A stretch of 64,000 nucleotides of DNA from Ptiloglossa arizonensis (Eukaryota; Arthropoda; Insecta; Hymenoptera; Colletidae), in contig NC_135060.1 of assembly GCF_051014685.1 (NCBI RefSeq), positions 8,122,001-8,186,000 on the forward strand. Reading direction: 5' to 3'. The notes under the pieces are model-generated. The model was not told where the DNA came from, did no database searches, and saw nothing but the letters and a program-made list of their open reading frames with translations. Position numbers and translations under genes: made by a program. This document shows positions 45,231 through 58,217 of the stretch, piece by piece. Each line of letters starts with the position of its first letter. Within the stretch, counting starts at the first letter, position 1.

Positions 45231-46285
45231 AGTTCATCTTTTCACGTTCGTTTTCCATTGGACAACAAACCATCCGATATTACACGATTCAAAATTGCTC
45301 ACGGACCCAAATAAATCGCGATCGAAAGCTACCAACGATGATGGTTGTCGCCCTTCTATTTACCAAGAACGAAGAGTGTTCTTCGTCGAACAAGCACGTA
45401 CCGGAGTGAATTCGATGTAATTTTCACGTGTCGAGAGTCGAGTCGCCCGTATCGATACGTACTAAATACAGCATAGGCTAAATAAGGTGAGGTGAAATTG
45501 GATCGCTGTCATTTCTCTCCGGTTTGCTCGACTTTGTATACATTGGGGACGTGGCACCGCGTGATACGGATAGCACTGGGTAGAAATAACTCGTTGACAA
45601 CCTAAGAGACAATGCTAATTAGCGATCGGAGAGACAGTAGCTAGTAAACACGTCCGAAAGATACAGAAATAACGAATTTCGTACACGAACGGACTTCGAT
45701 GGATCGAAACGCGTCACGAGGATCGTACAGGAGGATGTTGAAAAAAATGGCCACTTTTGGCACCGTTCGAAAATAAAAAATTCATTCGAAACGCTTGGAC
45801 GACTTCTCATAGTCTTCTCGAAGGACGATAAAAGAGCTGTTAAAAAATGAATCCGAACGTATCGTCGCGAAAGCAATCGAACTCGTTCAAGTTTTGTACT
45901 TTGATTTTTTGTTTTTTTACTTGAAACCTTCGAAGCTGTTGATAAGAGAGCTCGACGAATCGATCAAAAATTCAATTACAAAATCATTGTCGCGCCAAAG
46001 ATACTTTGGACATTCGCCTTGAAAATGGAAGATTAAAATACTAGGCGTGATTAAAATTCTAAGAGCAATAAAAATACTATGCTTCTCAATTTCTAAGAAG
46101 AAGATATCGAAACGCCAAAATAGTAGAAAATATTTCGTACCGATCTATAAAAGACAAACTCAGTCGCGCAACCTGCTCACTTTCCCATTAAACGCTAAGA
46201 AGATGACCCTCGGGGTGAGTTCGATCGCTATCGCGAGTCTCACACGTGACACGTTTTTAACAACTATCCCATCGTCGTTAAAAAT
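45231..46285. other. Non-coding, nothing recognised
   Basis: Unique sequence. Short frames have no supporting features. Confidence 0.45.
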
Positions 46286-46455
46286 AATAACGAACGCTTG
46301 TCCCGCGTCGTGACGTTCCTAACGGTTCTCTATGAATTTTCACCTTTCGATTAAAAAGATTTTCCCTTTCGTGAAACAAATAACGAACACTTGTGTCACG
46401 CGAGTGACGTTTCTAACGATTCCCCGCAAATTTTTCTAACCTTTCGATTATAATC
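46286..46455. repeat. Tandem duplication, unit about 94 bp
   Basis: ATAACGAACGCTTGTCCCGC and ATAACGAACACTTGTGTCAC start two copies. Both continue with GTGACGTT-CTAACG and end in CCTTTCGATTA. Identity is about 80 percent. Confidence 0.82.
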
Positions 46456-47400
46456 GTCATATATTTTTTCTTTTTTTTTGTTTTCATCCTTCCCGGTTCG
46501 GTGTTTTCAACGAAGACGATCGTTGTTCACCGTGGTCTCGAATCCGTGAGTGGACGCGTGGAAACGTAACAACGCAACGATGTCCCCAATGACGATGTTC
46601 GCGATCGTTAAAGGTGGACAGTGCCGTGGTCGAGTGTCTCGAACCGCAGCCTCTTGAACCACAGATTGGACAATGACCACTCGACTGTTACAAACGGCCA
46701 CGACCTTTGCGTCTCGCCCCGAGGAGTAAAATGATGGCGGCCCGGGAGCAACAGCGACGACGACGACGACAGGCCTCTTTGCAGCCGTAATGACAACTTT
46801 GCTCTACCCGCTTGTGGCTCACAGTCGTCGTCGTCGAGCCGGAGGTAATTAAAGGGCGTGGAAACTAGGTGGCCACCAACGTCAGCTTACCGGACCAGTT
46901 TTCTTTCGGTACCGCGACAAACTATGTTGAACATCGTTCCGACACGTTTCGAGGGTATCAACGACAGACGAGCCCAGACGTGTTCCCTGGCACGATAATT
47001 TTCGCTCAATAGTGAGAAACTCGGTGTTATCGCGAGCGTGTAAAACCTTTGTCTCGCGTGGCGTGGCAAATCGCGATACCGTACCGATAAACGAGATTAA
47101 TTCACTGGCGATCGTTCTCTCGGTAGTTTTCCTCGAGTTCTCTTTGGCTAGGTTTACTGGGTTAAAAGTTGCGTTTAAAGCGATATCGAGACAGTGAGGG
47201 GTAAATTATACGCGAAAGTGAACATTCTGAGCGTATCAGAGAAAATTTGTTCTATTAGCGCGACAACGGTTCGGTTAATACAATCGCGACAATTATCGTC
47301 GGAATTTAATAACAGACGTCCGAACAACGGGGGGGAACGTTACACGGAATTCGTATTCGATTAGTTTGACCGAAATTGCGCGCGTTCCTTGAAATTACTC
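46456..47400. other. CpG-rich unique block with GAC trinucleotide run
   Basis: CGACGACGACGACGACAGG near 46753-46771 gives a Ser or Asp run in translation. The surroundings are GC-rich (GGCGGCCCGGGAGC). A promoter or first exon is possible, but no start, donor or domain is recognisable. Confidence 0.35.
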
Positions 47401-48954
47401 GAATTACGTGGTAATTGACACCCGCGAATCGACGATACGATCGTGAATCGGATCGCGGGTCGTTTCGAGGCGAATTTTTTTTCTTTTTCTTTCTTCTTTT
47501 TTTTGTGGTTTATCGACGCGCGAAAGAACAGCGGAGAATTCGTAGCTTCCGGTATGAATGGAAGAAATAATGAAGAGTGTGTGGGTAAAGCTTGTTGCGA
47601 TTCGATTGAAGCTTGCGTTAATGAGGATAAGATGAATTATCAACTCGGCTACTGTTTCGTTAAATTTCAAATTAGCTTACCTTCGGGCAACTTACTTTTC
47701 TATCCATTCTTCTGTGCGCTCAGTCTTTCGTTATTTCGTATTAAATAAACGGAACTCGGTGCAACGCATGCTTTCAACTATGTACAAATCTAAATTACGA
47801 AAACAGATCTCGGAGATTACGCGTCCCGTTTAATGCGACACCTGTCTGTACATCGTACATCGTGCACGGGAGAAAAATAGAAAGTGATCGTTGTCGCGCG
47901 CCTTGACAAGAGATAAAAATAGTTATCTTTTCTCGTTGTATCCTTCCCAAAGCACTGTCCACGGATCGACGAGATTCTCCCGATGAAAACGAGCCCAAAC
48001 ACGACCACGTTCGGACGATTTTGACCGACACGTCGCTGGCGTCGTTTTTTTGAAAATTTTTTTTCAAAACCACGGATGATCGAAAACAGTCCGAATATAG
48101 TCGTGTTTGTACTCGTTTTTCTCGGAATAACCTCGCCGATATAACGCTGATGGTCCCACGACGATAAAACGATGTATATAAAAAAAGATTATCATCGTTG
48201 ATAATTAATTATCGTTAATCTCGGTCAACGAAGATCGTTCTTGGCAACTACGGATTCTTTATTCGAACGACTCGTATAAACGCGAACAGCGATGAGGATA
48301 ATTTCGTTTCGATCATCCAGGAGAACGTTATACTCAGTTTTCGGGAGCGTACGCGAATTCACGACGAAATTACGCGAATCCGTGAACAATGCGTGCACAA
48401 TTAGAAATTAGTCGCGTGTTTTCGAGCGCGCGAAATAGCGAACGATGCGGTGCACGATTGTCAATGGGGAACCTATTCAAACACACGCCATGGAGTCTCA
48501 GCTTCGGGTGCACTCGATAGTGTTTGTGGAACAATGGGCCCGTGGACCTAAACGTTGCACGCATCGGTGAATTTTGCGACAGAGCCTTTGGAATCGTCCC
48601 GTATCAACCGAATCGATGACCACGCGCGAACTCACGGGATTAAAATCTGTCGGAGAAGTCCTCTGGCGGCGAGAGCGGGAATTATCGGCACTCGATTTCA
48701 CCCTCGTCGTCCAGCCTTCCGAAACATTGTGTGTCAACCCCATGGTCGGCTCGTGTACTCGTGAAAACGAACTTAACCCTTTGACGCGAACATTTACGTC
48801 GAAATGACTCGCTGAGAACGATTGCTCTTCCTCTCGTTGAATTTGTTTTTCAATTTGTTTTCTTTCCCAATTGTGACGTGTTTTTTGTTTTCATTGGAAT
48901 GAAACGGAGTCGAAGAAGGGTCGAGGAAGAAAACGGTTATTTTTACGGGTGCAA
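47401..48954. other. Non-coding, nothing recognised
   Basis: T-rich tract at 47476-47504 and CpG-rich unique DNA at 48350-48760 with overlapping frames on both strands. No gene is supported. Confidence 0.45.
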
Positions 48955-49054
48955 TTTCGTTTTTTTTTTTTTTGATGAAAATGAAACATAATTTTTCATC
49001 GAATCATATATTCTCCATTTTGTAAAACGAAACGACTTTCCGTACAACCCGATA
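48955..49054. mobile_element. Truncated mariner-type MITE
   Basis: T-run, GATGAAAATGAAACAT, ATATTCTCCATTTTG and ACTTTCCGTACAACCCGATA match the right two-thirds of the elements at 17529 and 17910. The left terminal repeat is lost. Confidence 0.78.
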
Positions 49055-50834
49055 CTAATACATTCACCATCGGTAGTTGTAGCATCAATGTGTACACCAC
49101 CCACCCATTAATACCTCGATGGGTCCCTAACTATCCCTACCACTCAACCAAACGATCGTCCACCCGTAAACGTGTATTAGTACCCGTATGAAATTCCAAT
49201 CGTTGAATATTCCTTCTATTTTTCAGATTCGAGTAAAACGGTTCCACGTCCACCTATGAGCGGTATGCGCGGAACTCTTCGTTGGCTACCTCCTGAATTC
49301 CTATCGATCCACTTAACCTAGCCCCGATGGAGGCTCGGTTAGGTACACGTAGCCCGCCATTATTCCACGGCGATATCAACGTCCGATAAACATTACCGAG
49401 GTGGTTTTCTATCAATTCCAGGGACAAGGCACGGTGTTTCGCGTCGAGAGAATTACAATCGTCACGGTTGTTCGTCCCGTTACGGATCCTCCGTAACGAT
49501 GAGCGGACGCACGGAAAAGCTTATCATTTTTCCACGTTTCTCTCTTTCCTTTTTTCTTTTCTTTTCGGGTGTGCTTTCTCTCGCACGGAACACGCCAGCT
49601 ACCTTCCCCAGCGACTTAAGTGGGGTTACAGGATGAGGGTCTCGGTTCTTATTCTCGTGAAACCGGGCGCGTAAGTGCCAAGTGCAAGCTCCAGGGTTAC
49701 CGGGGAGATTAGCCCCGCAACAGCAATAATCGTGTAATAACGAAGTCGGGCGAACCACTCTTTCGCTCTTATCCCGCCCCTATCTCGTGTGGCGACGTTT
49801 TTCCGCGTCCCGCTCGTCCGCACGCGGCGATAATCTCGCGTCGATCTAGTTGGAGAGATTACTCGTTACAGCTTCGAACGGTTTACGCGCCAACGGAACG
49901 TTCAACGGACCGGCACCGCGTAACATTTCATTACCGGTACGTGGTTACCATTTTTCGGTACAGGGTGGAAATCGTTCCGCGGCGATCGTGCGGTTTACCC
50001 GCTCGGTGAATCGCGCTTGGTTCGCGTGATTCTACTGCACGGGACTCGTGACTCGCGCGAACCACCCGGAGTTAAAATTAATAACACCACCGCGAATTAG
50101 CCGAGAATAATCGATCTCGAGCCCGCGAGGCGTTCGTTGGATCAGCGCGATACGAGATACCGTGGCTACTCGTAACGATGCGTGGAGGGAATCCTTGGAA
50201 TTTCTTCTATACTCCGTGTTTCGTGGAAACGGATCGAAAAGCTCGCGGTGGCTCCACGTTGGTGAGAATAAAAAGGACTTTTGTACATTTTGTGCGAACG
50301 GATCGAAGCTTTGGGTCTCTCTGTCCAATGAGAGAGAATTGAGTACTTTTAACCGTGGAATTTCGTCAAGTTTCTGTGTCTAACTGGGCTCTTGCGTATC
50401 GGAGTCTGGTAAGTATCTATTTCGAAATGTTCACATACGAAGAATTTTACGGAAGCGTTTCAGCTTCGAGAAAAAGGTAGAGCCTTTTTCGCGATGATTC
50501 GAGGAGAGAAACATTGCGTTCTAACGAGCCGTGCGATTTGCGATTTAATAATCCCCGTTGATCAACACGTCAGAAGGCCATTCGTGTCCTCGAGTTCGTT
50601 GCCGAGCGACCGAGATCAACCGACGGGAAAATGGCGCCGCGGGCCGTGAAGATAAGCTTGGACGCAAGTCGGACGTTGATAAAGGGTGGTACGAGTGGTT
50701 CTGGAAACGACGGGCCAAGTGTCGATTAGCGGGCTCGAAACCACCAAAGATATTGTACCAATTGGCAGAAACGAGTCCAGGCATCCTTCGTTTCGAGAAC
50801 AGGTTTTCTTTTCGCTAAATTGAACCGCACCGTT
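49055..50834. other. Mixed unique sequence, several CpG-rich blocks
   Basis: At 49312-49345, AACCTAGCC and GGCTCGGTTAGG form a short hairpin. The blocks at 49240-49470 and 49860-50160 look like conserved non-coding DNA in texture. Frames overlap on both strands and no exon is supported. Confidence 0.35.
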
Positions 50835-50929
50835 GCGTATCATAAGAAACACTAATCTCGCGGGACACAGATTGCGATCTAAACGTTGGAAAAGCTTCTG
50901 ATACCTGCAAGAGGTTTAGGAGATTCAAG
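50835..50929 (+). repeat. 95-bp dispersed repeat, copy 1
   Basis: CATAAGAAACACTAATCTCG, GGGACACAGATTGCGATCTAA, TTGGAAAAGCTTCTGATACC and TGCAAGAGGTTTA are nearly identical to 54657-54752 (about 92 percent). The two copies are in the same orientation on either side of the 52.6-54.4 kb array. Confidence 0.93.
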
Positions 50930-52589
50930 CTTCGATTCGTTCGCGCCTAATGTACAAACATTGTTTTTATTCTCACCGAACGCCTCGTGGGTTCACTCGT
51001 ACACATACGAGAAACAATGTATGAGCAATTTTATCAATTTTTCCGTATAATTTATACTTCCAGTAACTTTGTTTCGATGGAAACGATCACGTTTTTCGAA
51101 CACCTATTTCCATTTCTAAATAGAATATATTGCATTTGTACATCGTACCTTGATAAATTACATCGAGGTAAGTGGTATAGTAGTATCGTAAGTACACTTT
51201 CGTCCAGAAGTAATAGATCGCTCGATAAGTTTCCTCGTGAGATAAGAAACGGAGTTACTAGGTTCTTTGTTTCATTTTTCCAAAGATGGTACTATTATCT
51301 AACAAACATATGTGAAGTTTCGTATAGATCCTTCATTCGTATATTTACGAGTATTCAAAGTTCAAGTATCTTAGTAGTAAAACTTATCGTACCTGGTATT
51401 AAGACACCAGCTTTCTATGTACATGGTGGTAATCGTACAGAATAAAGATAAAACAAACTCGATAAAAAATCATCGAAACGTTGTTATTTGTTAACGATCC
51501 GATACTCTCAGAGAGTGTACACGGTTGAGGATGACGGACACGTGGAACGTGGATTTCGTAGATAGCAAACTAATTTTCGCGAAAGTAAGTAGAGTGCAGC
51601 TGACATCGTCTACTGTCTGTTAACCCTTTGAACTCGAGAGGAGACCCTCGGTCACCACACAATTCGGTGTACTTGTTCCAATTCGGGAAAATTTCACTTG
51701 AAATTGAAATTGGAAATTAGGTATTACACTCTTTTAAGATGTAAACATATGTACGTCGAGTATCGAAACAAAAATGTTCCATTGCGTATGAATTTTTCCG
51801 ATTGAAAAGATTTCATCGAGGCGGCAGTTTCAGGTAGCAAAAACGCTTCGAGTGCAAAGGGTTAATTTACTGTCTCGTCGCTCGTACAATCTCGTTTTCT
51901 TTCGCGGTACACACTCTCGCGAGTCGAGATTCATCCGTAAGAGGGTGCTGCCCGGCCACGATTTGTTATTCCGCGTGTTGTTTCTTCGTTCGCGTCTCGT
52001 CGACGCGACACTCCTCGCGATAGATTCAAAGATTAGCGAATACAATATACGTAGTTTGAACGTGGTTCCCTGGTATCGTTCGCGGTGAACCGAATGCGCG
52101 ACGATGTTGCGCGTAACACTTGTAGAAAAGCAAACGAACCACGAACGCGCTCGATAAACAACAAGAAAACGACCGATCAACGACGCTCGCGTCGAATCTC
52201 GAACGAGCACGGACCACCGACAATTAAAACGCGCGGTATAAATAAATGATCGGTATTCTGAGAAATCCGTCCTATAAATCAGAGTAAATTGAATCCCATT
52301 ACGCGAACGTTTCCGCAAAGATCGCGTACAATGCGATAAAGCGATTCCGCAAATGCGCGCGATAAAGTTATCGCGCCGCTACTCTCGCGAATTATCGGAA
52401 ATACGAGATGTCGTTGCCGCTGTAGCGGCGTGTAAACGTCGTTGCGATAATAAATCGTTCCTTGTCTACGCGTATTTAGTTGTAACAATCTCTAAGGGGG
52501 CTCGCGAGCAACGCCTTCGAGGATTTACGTCAAAATGTGGGATAATATATTTTACGATGGAAATTTAATAGAATACGCGACGATTCTTT
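50930..52589. other. Unique sequence with one long unsupported frame
   Basis: A plus-strand frame 50987-51445 (152 codons, F/Y/R/S-rich) is followed at once by AATAAA. It has no recognisable domain and no good splice context. The minus frame 51830-52318 is R/S-rich. Neither is called. TGAACTCGAGAGG and TTCGAGTGCAAAGGGTTAA flank a stretch at 51628-51860 as weak inverted words. Confidence 0.35.
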
Positions 52590-54430
52590 GCTATTATGCG
52601 TTAATAAGAACGTTTGAAGGAGAAATTGTAGCGCGGGGTTGTCGTACGACTTGTACGCGGCGGCCATTTTGAATGCATGCATGGCGATGCTTTGTGCATT
52701 GCGTTGCAACTCGAGCGCACGACTCGTCGTAGAGTAAATCATTGGTGTCTATGGTGCTTGTAATAGGAGCCAAAGGTGTAACGATATTTCGTAGAATAAT
52801 TTCTGAGAATATTGTCGACGCCAATGGTAGAATAGTAATTTTATTCTAAGGTTTGCGAGCAGTGTCACACGAATATCGTTGCAACTCGAGTGTACTCATC
52901 GTAAAATGAATCATTGGTGTTTGTGGCCCTTGTAATAGGAACCAAAGGTGTAACGATATTTCGTAGAATAATTTCTAAGAATATTGTCGACGCCAATGGT
53001 AGAATAGTAATTTTATTCTAAGGTTTGCGAGCAGTGTCACACGAATATCGTTGCAACTCGAGCGTACTCATCGTAGAATGAATCATTGGTGTCTATGGCC
53101 CTTGTAATAGGAACCAAAGGTGTAACGATATTTCGTAGAATAATTTCTAAGAATATTGTCGACGCCAATGGTAGAATAGTAATTTTATTCTAAGGTTTGC
53201 GAGCACTGTCTTATGAATATCGTTGCAACTCGAGCGTACTCATCGTAGAATGAATCATAGGTGTCCGTGACCCTCGTAATAGGAGCCAAAAATATAACAA
53301 AGTTTCGTAGAATAGTTTGTACGACTATGATCGATGTAATTGTTCGAATAGTAATTTTATTCTAAAGTTTACGAGCGTTGTCTTACGCAATACGTTGCAA
53401 CTCGACCGTACGATTCATCGTAGAATGAATCATTGGTGTCTACGGCCCTTGTAATAGGAACCAAAGGTGTAACGATATTTCGTAGAATAATTTCTAAGAA
53501 TATTGTCGACGCCAATGGTAGAATAGTCATTTTATTCCAAAGTGTACGAGATTGTCCTGCAACCTGTCGATGCCACTTAGTGCACATCGTTGCAACTCTA
53601 TACACGACTGGTCGTGGAATAAGTTATTACCACTGTAGCCTCTGCAACAAGAGCCAAAGATCTAACGAATTTTCGTACAATAATTCGTAGAAACATCGTT
53701 CGTGCAACTATGCGAAGGATAATTGTAAAATATGTGAGGTTATTCCGCAACTTGTCAGTGGTAGCCGTATTGAATGCCCGTGCAATGCTGTTTGATGAAT
53801 ATCGTTGCAACGCACACTACTCGTTGCAAAATGAATTATTACATCCGTGGCTTTTACACCACCGCTCGAATGCGTAATTATTTTTCGTAAAATAATATTC
53901 AGCCACGGTCGATACGTCCGTTCGAATAATAGTTGCAAAGTATGCGGGGTTGTTCCGCAATCCGTCGACTCTGCGTTACGAATCTCGTTGCAACTAGATA
54001 CACGACTCATCGTGGAATAAATCATTGCAACCGTGACCTCTGTGACAGGAGCCGTAGATAAAATGCATTTTCGTAGAATAATTTATATCGACGGTATTCG
54101 AACAGTTGTTACGAACGATAATTGGAAAGAGTGGCTTGTTGCGCAATCTATCCTTACGAATATCGTTGCAACTCGATAGACGTACCTATCGCGGAATAAA
54201 TTATTGCGAATCATTGCAACCGTGTTCGACCATGATCGGTACCAACCACGTTCGACACAATTACTCGAACGATAATTGCAAGATGCGAGGGATCGTTGTA
54301 CAAGTTGTTAGCGGCGTGGACACGTTGAATGGCGATACGCGTTACGAATATCGTCGCGACCGTGCTCGTCGTGGAATAAGTTATTGCGTCTATGCCCTCT
54401 ATAAAAATGCTCCACAAGGGGAACGGAACG
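52590..54430. repeat. Satellite-like array, unit about 172 bp, about 10 copies
   Basis: The anchor TTGCAAC occurs at 52704, 52879, 53051, 53223, 53395, 53590, 53805, 53988 and 54165. Intervals are 175, 172, 172, 172, 195, 215, 183 and 177 bp. Three central units (52879-53395) are nearly identical (CCTTGTAATAGGAACCAAAG, ATTTCGTAGAATAATTTCTA, GTCGACGCCAATGGTAGAAT). Units to the right are increasingly diverged. Long minus-strand frames here are repeat translations. Confidence 0.96.
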
Positions 54431-54656
54431 ACCCGATAACTTCGTCTCGTCGCTAAGACGACGCGTGAACCGAGAACGGGACAAAAGAGGGCACGGGACG
54501 AGATATCACCGGTGCTCGCAATGTCGCGAAACGCTTTGGAAAAATTGTGAGCACTTGCGGCACGTGAGAGGATTGCGTGCACCAGTCCGCGTGAATCTCG
54601 AGGAATCACGAGCGTGCAACGCTGACACAGCCGCGAAACCGCCTTTTTTAAGAAAG
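54431..54656. other. Unique CpG-rich spacer
   Basis: Contains a hairpin CGCCTTT-TTTAA-GAAAGGCG (about 54640-54659) directly before the repeat that follows. Confidence 0.5.
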
Positions 54657-54752
54657 GCGTACCATAAGAAACACTAAGCTCGCGGGACACAGATTGCAAT
54701 CTAAAAGTTGGAAAAGCTTCTGATACCTGCAAGAGGTTTAAAGACGTTCAAG
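54657..54752 (+). repeat. 95-bp dispersed repeat, copy 2
   Basis: Same words as 50835-50929, same orientation. Differences are single substitutions such as AATCTC/AAGCTC and GCGATC/GCAATC. Confidence 0.93.
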
Positions 54753-55119
54753 GCGTTTCGACGGTTCTCGCGTTACGCTCCCGTTTCTCGCTTTACTTTT
54801 ACCATCGGCCAGGTAGGTCGCTGGAGAAGAGAAGAAGAAAAAAAACAAGTTCGACTCGTTAGACGCTGAAATTACAAACCGCCGCGGAAAATCACGATGG
54901 AAGAGATTGCACGCTTCGACGCGAGGGGTTCGGATTTTGTCTTCCGCGAGGAGTCTGACCTTTCGAAGGAATTGCTGCGTCTGAACGGGCTACTTCCTAC
55001 GTAAAGAATCTACCCGGAAAGAATCTTTTTTTTTTTTGTTTATTTTTGTTTTTACTTCACTTTGCGAACAGTGGGGTTACTCCGGAGTTCGTGGATCCTT
55101 GGCTCGATTTTTAGAACGA
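54753..55119. other. Unique sequence, no gene seen
   Basis: GC-richer first half, then a T-run at 55027-55038. No supported frame. Confidence 0.45.
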
Positions 55120-55625
55120 ACCAACGTTTTGGATCGAAATTTGTATAGGTTTTTATTTTATAAAGATTAGGACAGTTCGAGAGTTTGTAGATATTTCCTT
55201 CAATTTTTAAGGTTAATTACTATTTTGGATCGAAATTTGAATATGTCTTTAATTTATAAATATTAAGATCATTCTAGAGTTTGTAGATGCTTCTCTCAAT
55301 TTTTACGTTTAATTACTATTTTGGATCGAAATTTGAATATGTCTATAATTTATAAATATTAACTCTAGAGTTTGTAGATACTTCCCTCGATTTTTACGAT
55401 TTACCACTATTTTGGATCGAAATTTGAATATGTCTTTAATTTATAAATATTAGGATCGTTCTAGAGTTTGTAGATGCTTCTCTCAATTTTTACGATTAAC
55501 TACTATTTTGGATCGAAATTTGAATATATCTTTATTTCATAAATATTAGAACCGTTCTAGAGTTTGTAGATGCTTCCCTCAATTTTTACGACTAACCACT
55601 ATTTTGAATCAAAATTTGTTCTGCT
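55120..55625. repeat. Tandem array, unit about 95 bp, 5-6 copies
   Basis: TTTTGGATCGAAATTTGAAT, AATTTATAAATATTAGGATC, TAGAGTTTGTAGATGCTTC and TCAATTTTTACGATTAAC recur in order from 55127 to 55610. Copies are about 90 percent alike. Confidence 0.94.
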
Positions 55626-57408
55626 AGTACTCGTACGAACGATGTGAGACGATTCTGTGTACATTAACCACAAGCTATTCTTTCGTTCAATAGACTCAAG
55701 GTCTTTGAATAAAAGGCATCCCGAATTTATGAAATTCGTATTTAGAACTTTGTAAAATAAAGAGTGGAATTAAGAAAATACACGAGTACCGCATACCTTC
55801 AATTATAGAAAAGAAATATATATTTTGAGAACGCGATGCGGTCGAAAGGAATCCAAGGATTCTACTAGAGTTAAAACAAAGTTGAGAAACAAAGAGTCAA
55901 ATCGATTACGAGTCTCTCGAATCTTAAACAGCGAGGTAACAAATTCGGAGAAACACTTTCCCTCGTTTGTTAAAACGAACGCTCGTTTTATAGCACAAGT
56001 GTGTACATTTCGATGTGACAAAATTGAAAATTACTTTTTTCCCAGCATTGTTAAAACACGTGATGTTTTGCACTTTCGTCGCGTCCAATGGCGCGAAACA
56101 TCAGATTGTGCGAAATTACTCCACGATCCGCGAAAAATTGAGTAAACCATCGAGAGGTTACACATTTGAACGCTTGAAAAGCAACTAAATATTATTCGTT
56201 CCATTTGTGTTTACGTTTTTGGAGACACGCGACGTGAATATCCACGAATAAAAACTTTCCGAAAAATATTCTCCCGTTTGGGATTGCTTTTCGGAGCACC
56301 GACGATCCACACGTGAAACGCAATTTCGTTATTCTAACATACGTTACACGGGAACCTGACGGTACAATAAATTTTTTCGCGACAAAATACATCGCGGAAT
56401 TTTATCCCTGTATCCACTCGTATCGTCCATACGTAACAACCCACTTTTTATTCCAGAACATTGCTTCGTGTTAGCGGTGTATTTGTTAAAAATACTGTTA
56501 TCCACACGAACGAACGATATGTCGAACACGAATAAACGAACTGTCCAATTCTTCTAATTTTCTTCGCACAAATCAATCGAACTCTCCAATTTTAAATTCA
56601 GTACAATATTTACTCGAACGATACAAATCTTTCCAATCATGTATAAATAATTTCCTCGAAGCATCGATACATCGTTCCATCTACAAACAAATATAATCAG
56701 CTCGTATACTTAGCAAGCCTACTTACGTTACCAAAAAACAACCGAAAACCCCAAACGTACCTCACCTTTAAACTTCATAGCAAGATCGTCCCCTGTACAC
56801 TTATCTCGTTTAATTTCGTCAATTCGTCGCATAAGATCGTAACGCCTTACAATTACATGTTTTCCACAATCCAACATCGAATCACCCAAGCAGACCCCTC
56901 GAGAACAACGATGACAATTATCACGAACACCGTTCCTGTAAAAGAAACGTGTACCTGTTCGAATTTCGTCCGTGTCGTGATCGCGTTAATCACGCACCTC
57001 GAATATTCCCTTTTCGTCCCAGAAGTCTCCGAGACGAACGCGTGAAATACGATTGAAAATCGTCCGAAGTGAGAAACTAGACCGGTTGGTTCCACTTCTG
57101 AACGTGTCGTTCCACGTTACGAGCTCGAAACTACATTATAACCTCCCCTTTATGAAAATCAGTCTGGACTGCGCAGGAAAGAGGCGGTATCGCGTGCAGA
57201 GTTTATCGCGCGCGCACGTCAAGGAAGAATAGAGATAGCCTGGAATCGCGACGCGGGCTGTACCCCTCCTGTGGACAGAGCCTCGATATTGGACGGCAGG
57301 TTGGCCTCGTTTACATTGCGCAACCTGTGGAGCTCGATCGTGAAAAAAATCGAAGAAACTCCATCGGACAAAAATCCAGCTCGCGCCAAGGATATCGGAA
57401 CGCACGGT
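55626..57408. other. Non-coding, nothing recognised
   Basis: Frames at 55825-56145 (plus) and 56853-57095 (both strands) are unsupported. A CpG-rich unique block lies at 57150-57400. Confidence 0.4.
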
Positions 57409-57430
57409 TGCTCGCTCGCTCGCTCGCTCG
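57409..57430. repeat. (GCTC)n microsatellite
   Basis: About five GCTC units ending in GTACG. Confidence 0.9.
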
Positions 57431-57850
57431 TACGTTTGTAAGTCGGCTCGGTGGATCGTGGCCGGTTACACGCTTCAACTTTTATGACATAAGCGTCCCT
57501 TTACCGTAAATTCTACCATATTATGGACAGGACACGTGCATTATACCGCGTTACGATATTAGCCCCTATGCTAATGTCGACCGTGAACTTAACGATTCCC
57601 TCCCAGCCTCGTATCGGACCTACCCAACAATTACGGACGATTCATCGAAGCAATCGTTTCAGGTCGCGACTCGTTCCGCGCGTGTTTCGATAACGAGTCG
57701 CGCACTCGTCGATCCTTTGGTTTCTTTAGAGATTGGACCCGGTTTGTACTGTGTCCAAATTTTCACGGTTTGGATGTTTCCTACGCGCGAACGAACCGTT
57801 CCATTGTGTTCGGAGAACGTTTATCGTTCTTGGTTCTCTTCGAGGTTACA
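57431..57850. other. Unique sequence, no gene seen
   Basis: No repeat or supported frame. Confidence 0.45.
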
Positions 57851-58112
57851 AAGAAATAATATTTACGCGCAGCACTAAGGAGAGTCATAGGACATCGTGA
57901 ATGTTGAGAAGACGTGAGGGAACCGCGGAAAATCGTTGGATATATACAATAACTATACTACCAGATACGCGAGATCCCTGCATATTGTAATAAAGTAGAT
58001 ATTATAATCTGAACTTTACGACAGAAATAATATTTACGCGCGGCATTGAGAGTCATAGGACATCGTGAATGTTGAGAAGACGCGAGGGAACCGTGGAAAA
58101 TTGTTGGAGTGC
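57851..58112. repeat. Direct duplication flanking a family D fragment, period 172 bp
   Basis: AGAAATAATATTTACGCGC starts copies at 57851 and 58023. Both continue through AGAGTCATAGGACATCGTGA and TGTTGAGAAGACG-GAGGGAACCG. Between them, 57941-58020 is the right end of the dispersed family D (TACAATAACTATACTACCAG to TATTATAATCTGAACTTTAC). Confidence 0.9.
57941..58020 (+). mobile_element. Dispersed repeat family D, right-end fragment (copy 4)
   Basis: Matches the last 80 bp of copies 1 and 2 (GATACGCGAGATCCCTGCAT, AATCTGAACTTTAC). The left part is missing. Confidence 0.8.
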
Positions 58113-58217
58113 TCGAAATTTTTCTAGTTTGCACCGTTAGTTACGAGTAGAGACTTTTCGTGCTTGTAAGTATGCGGAAGATAAGGGAAAGTAATTTGAA
58201 CGTTATCGAAATTGTCA

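Noticed and set aside
50987..51445. 152-codon frame followed directly by AATAAA
   Set aside because: F/Y/S/R-rich without recognisable domain. AATAAA is common in AT-rich DNA, and there are no flanking splice sites.
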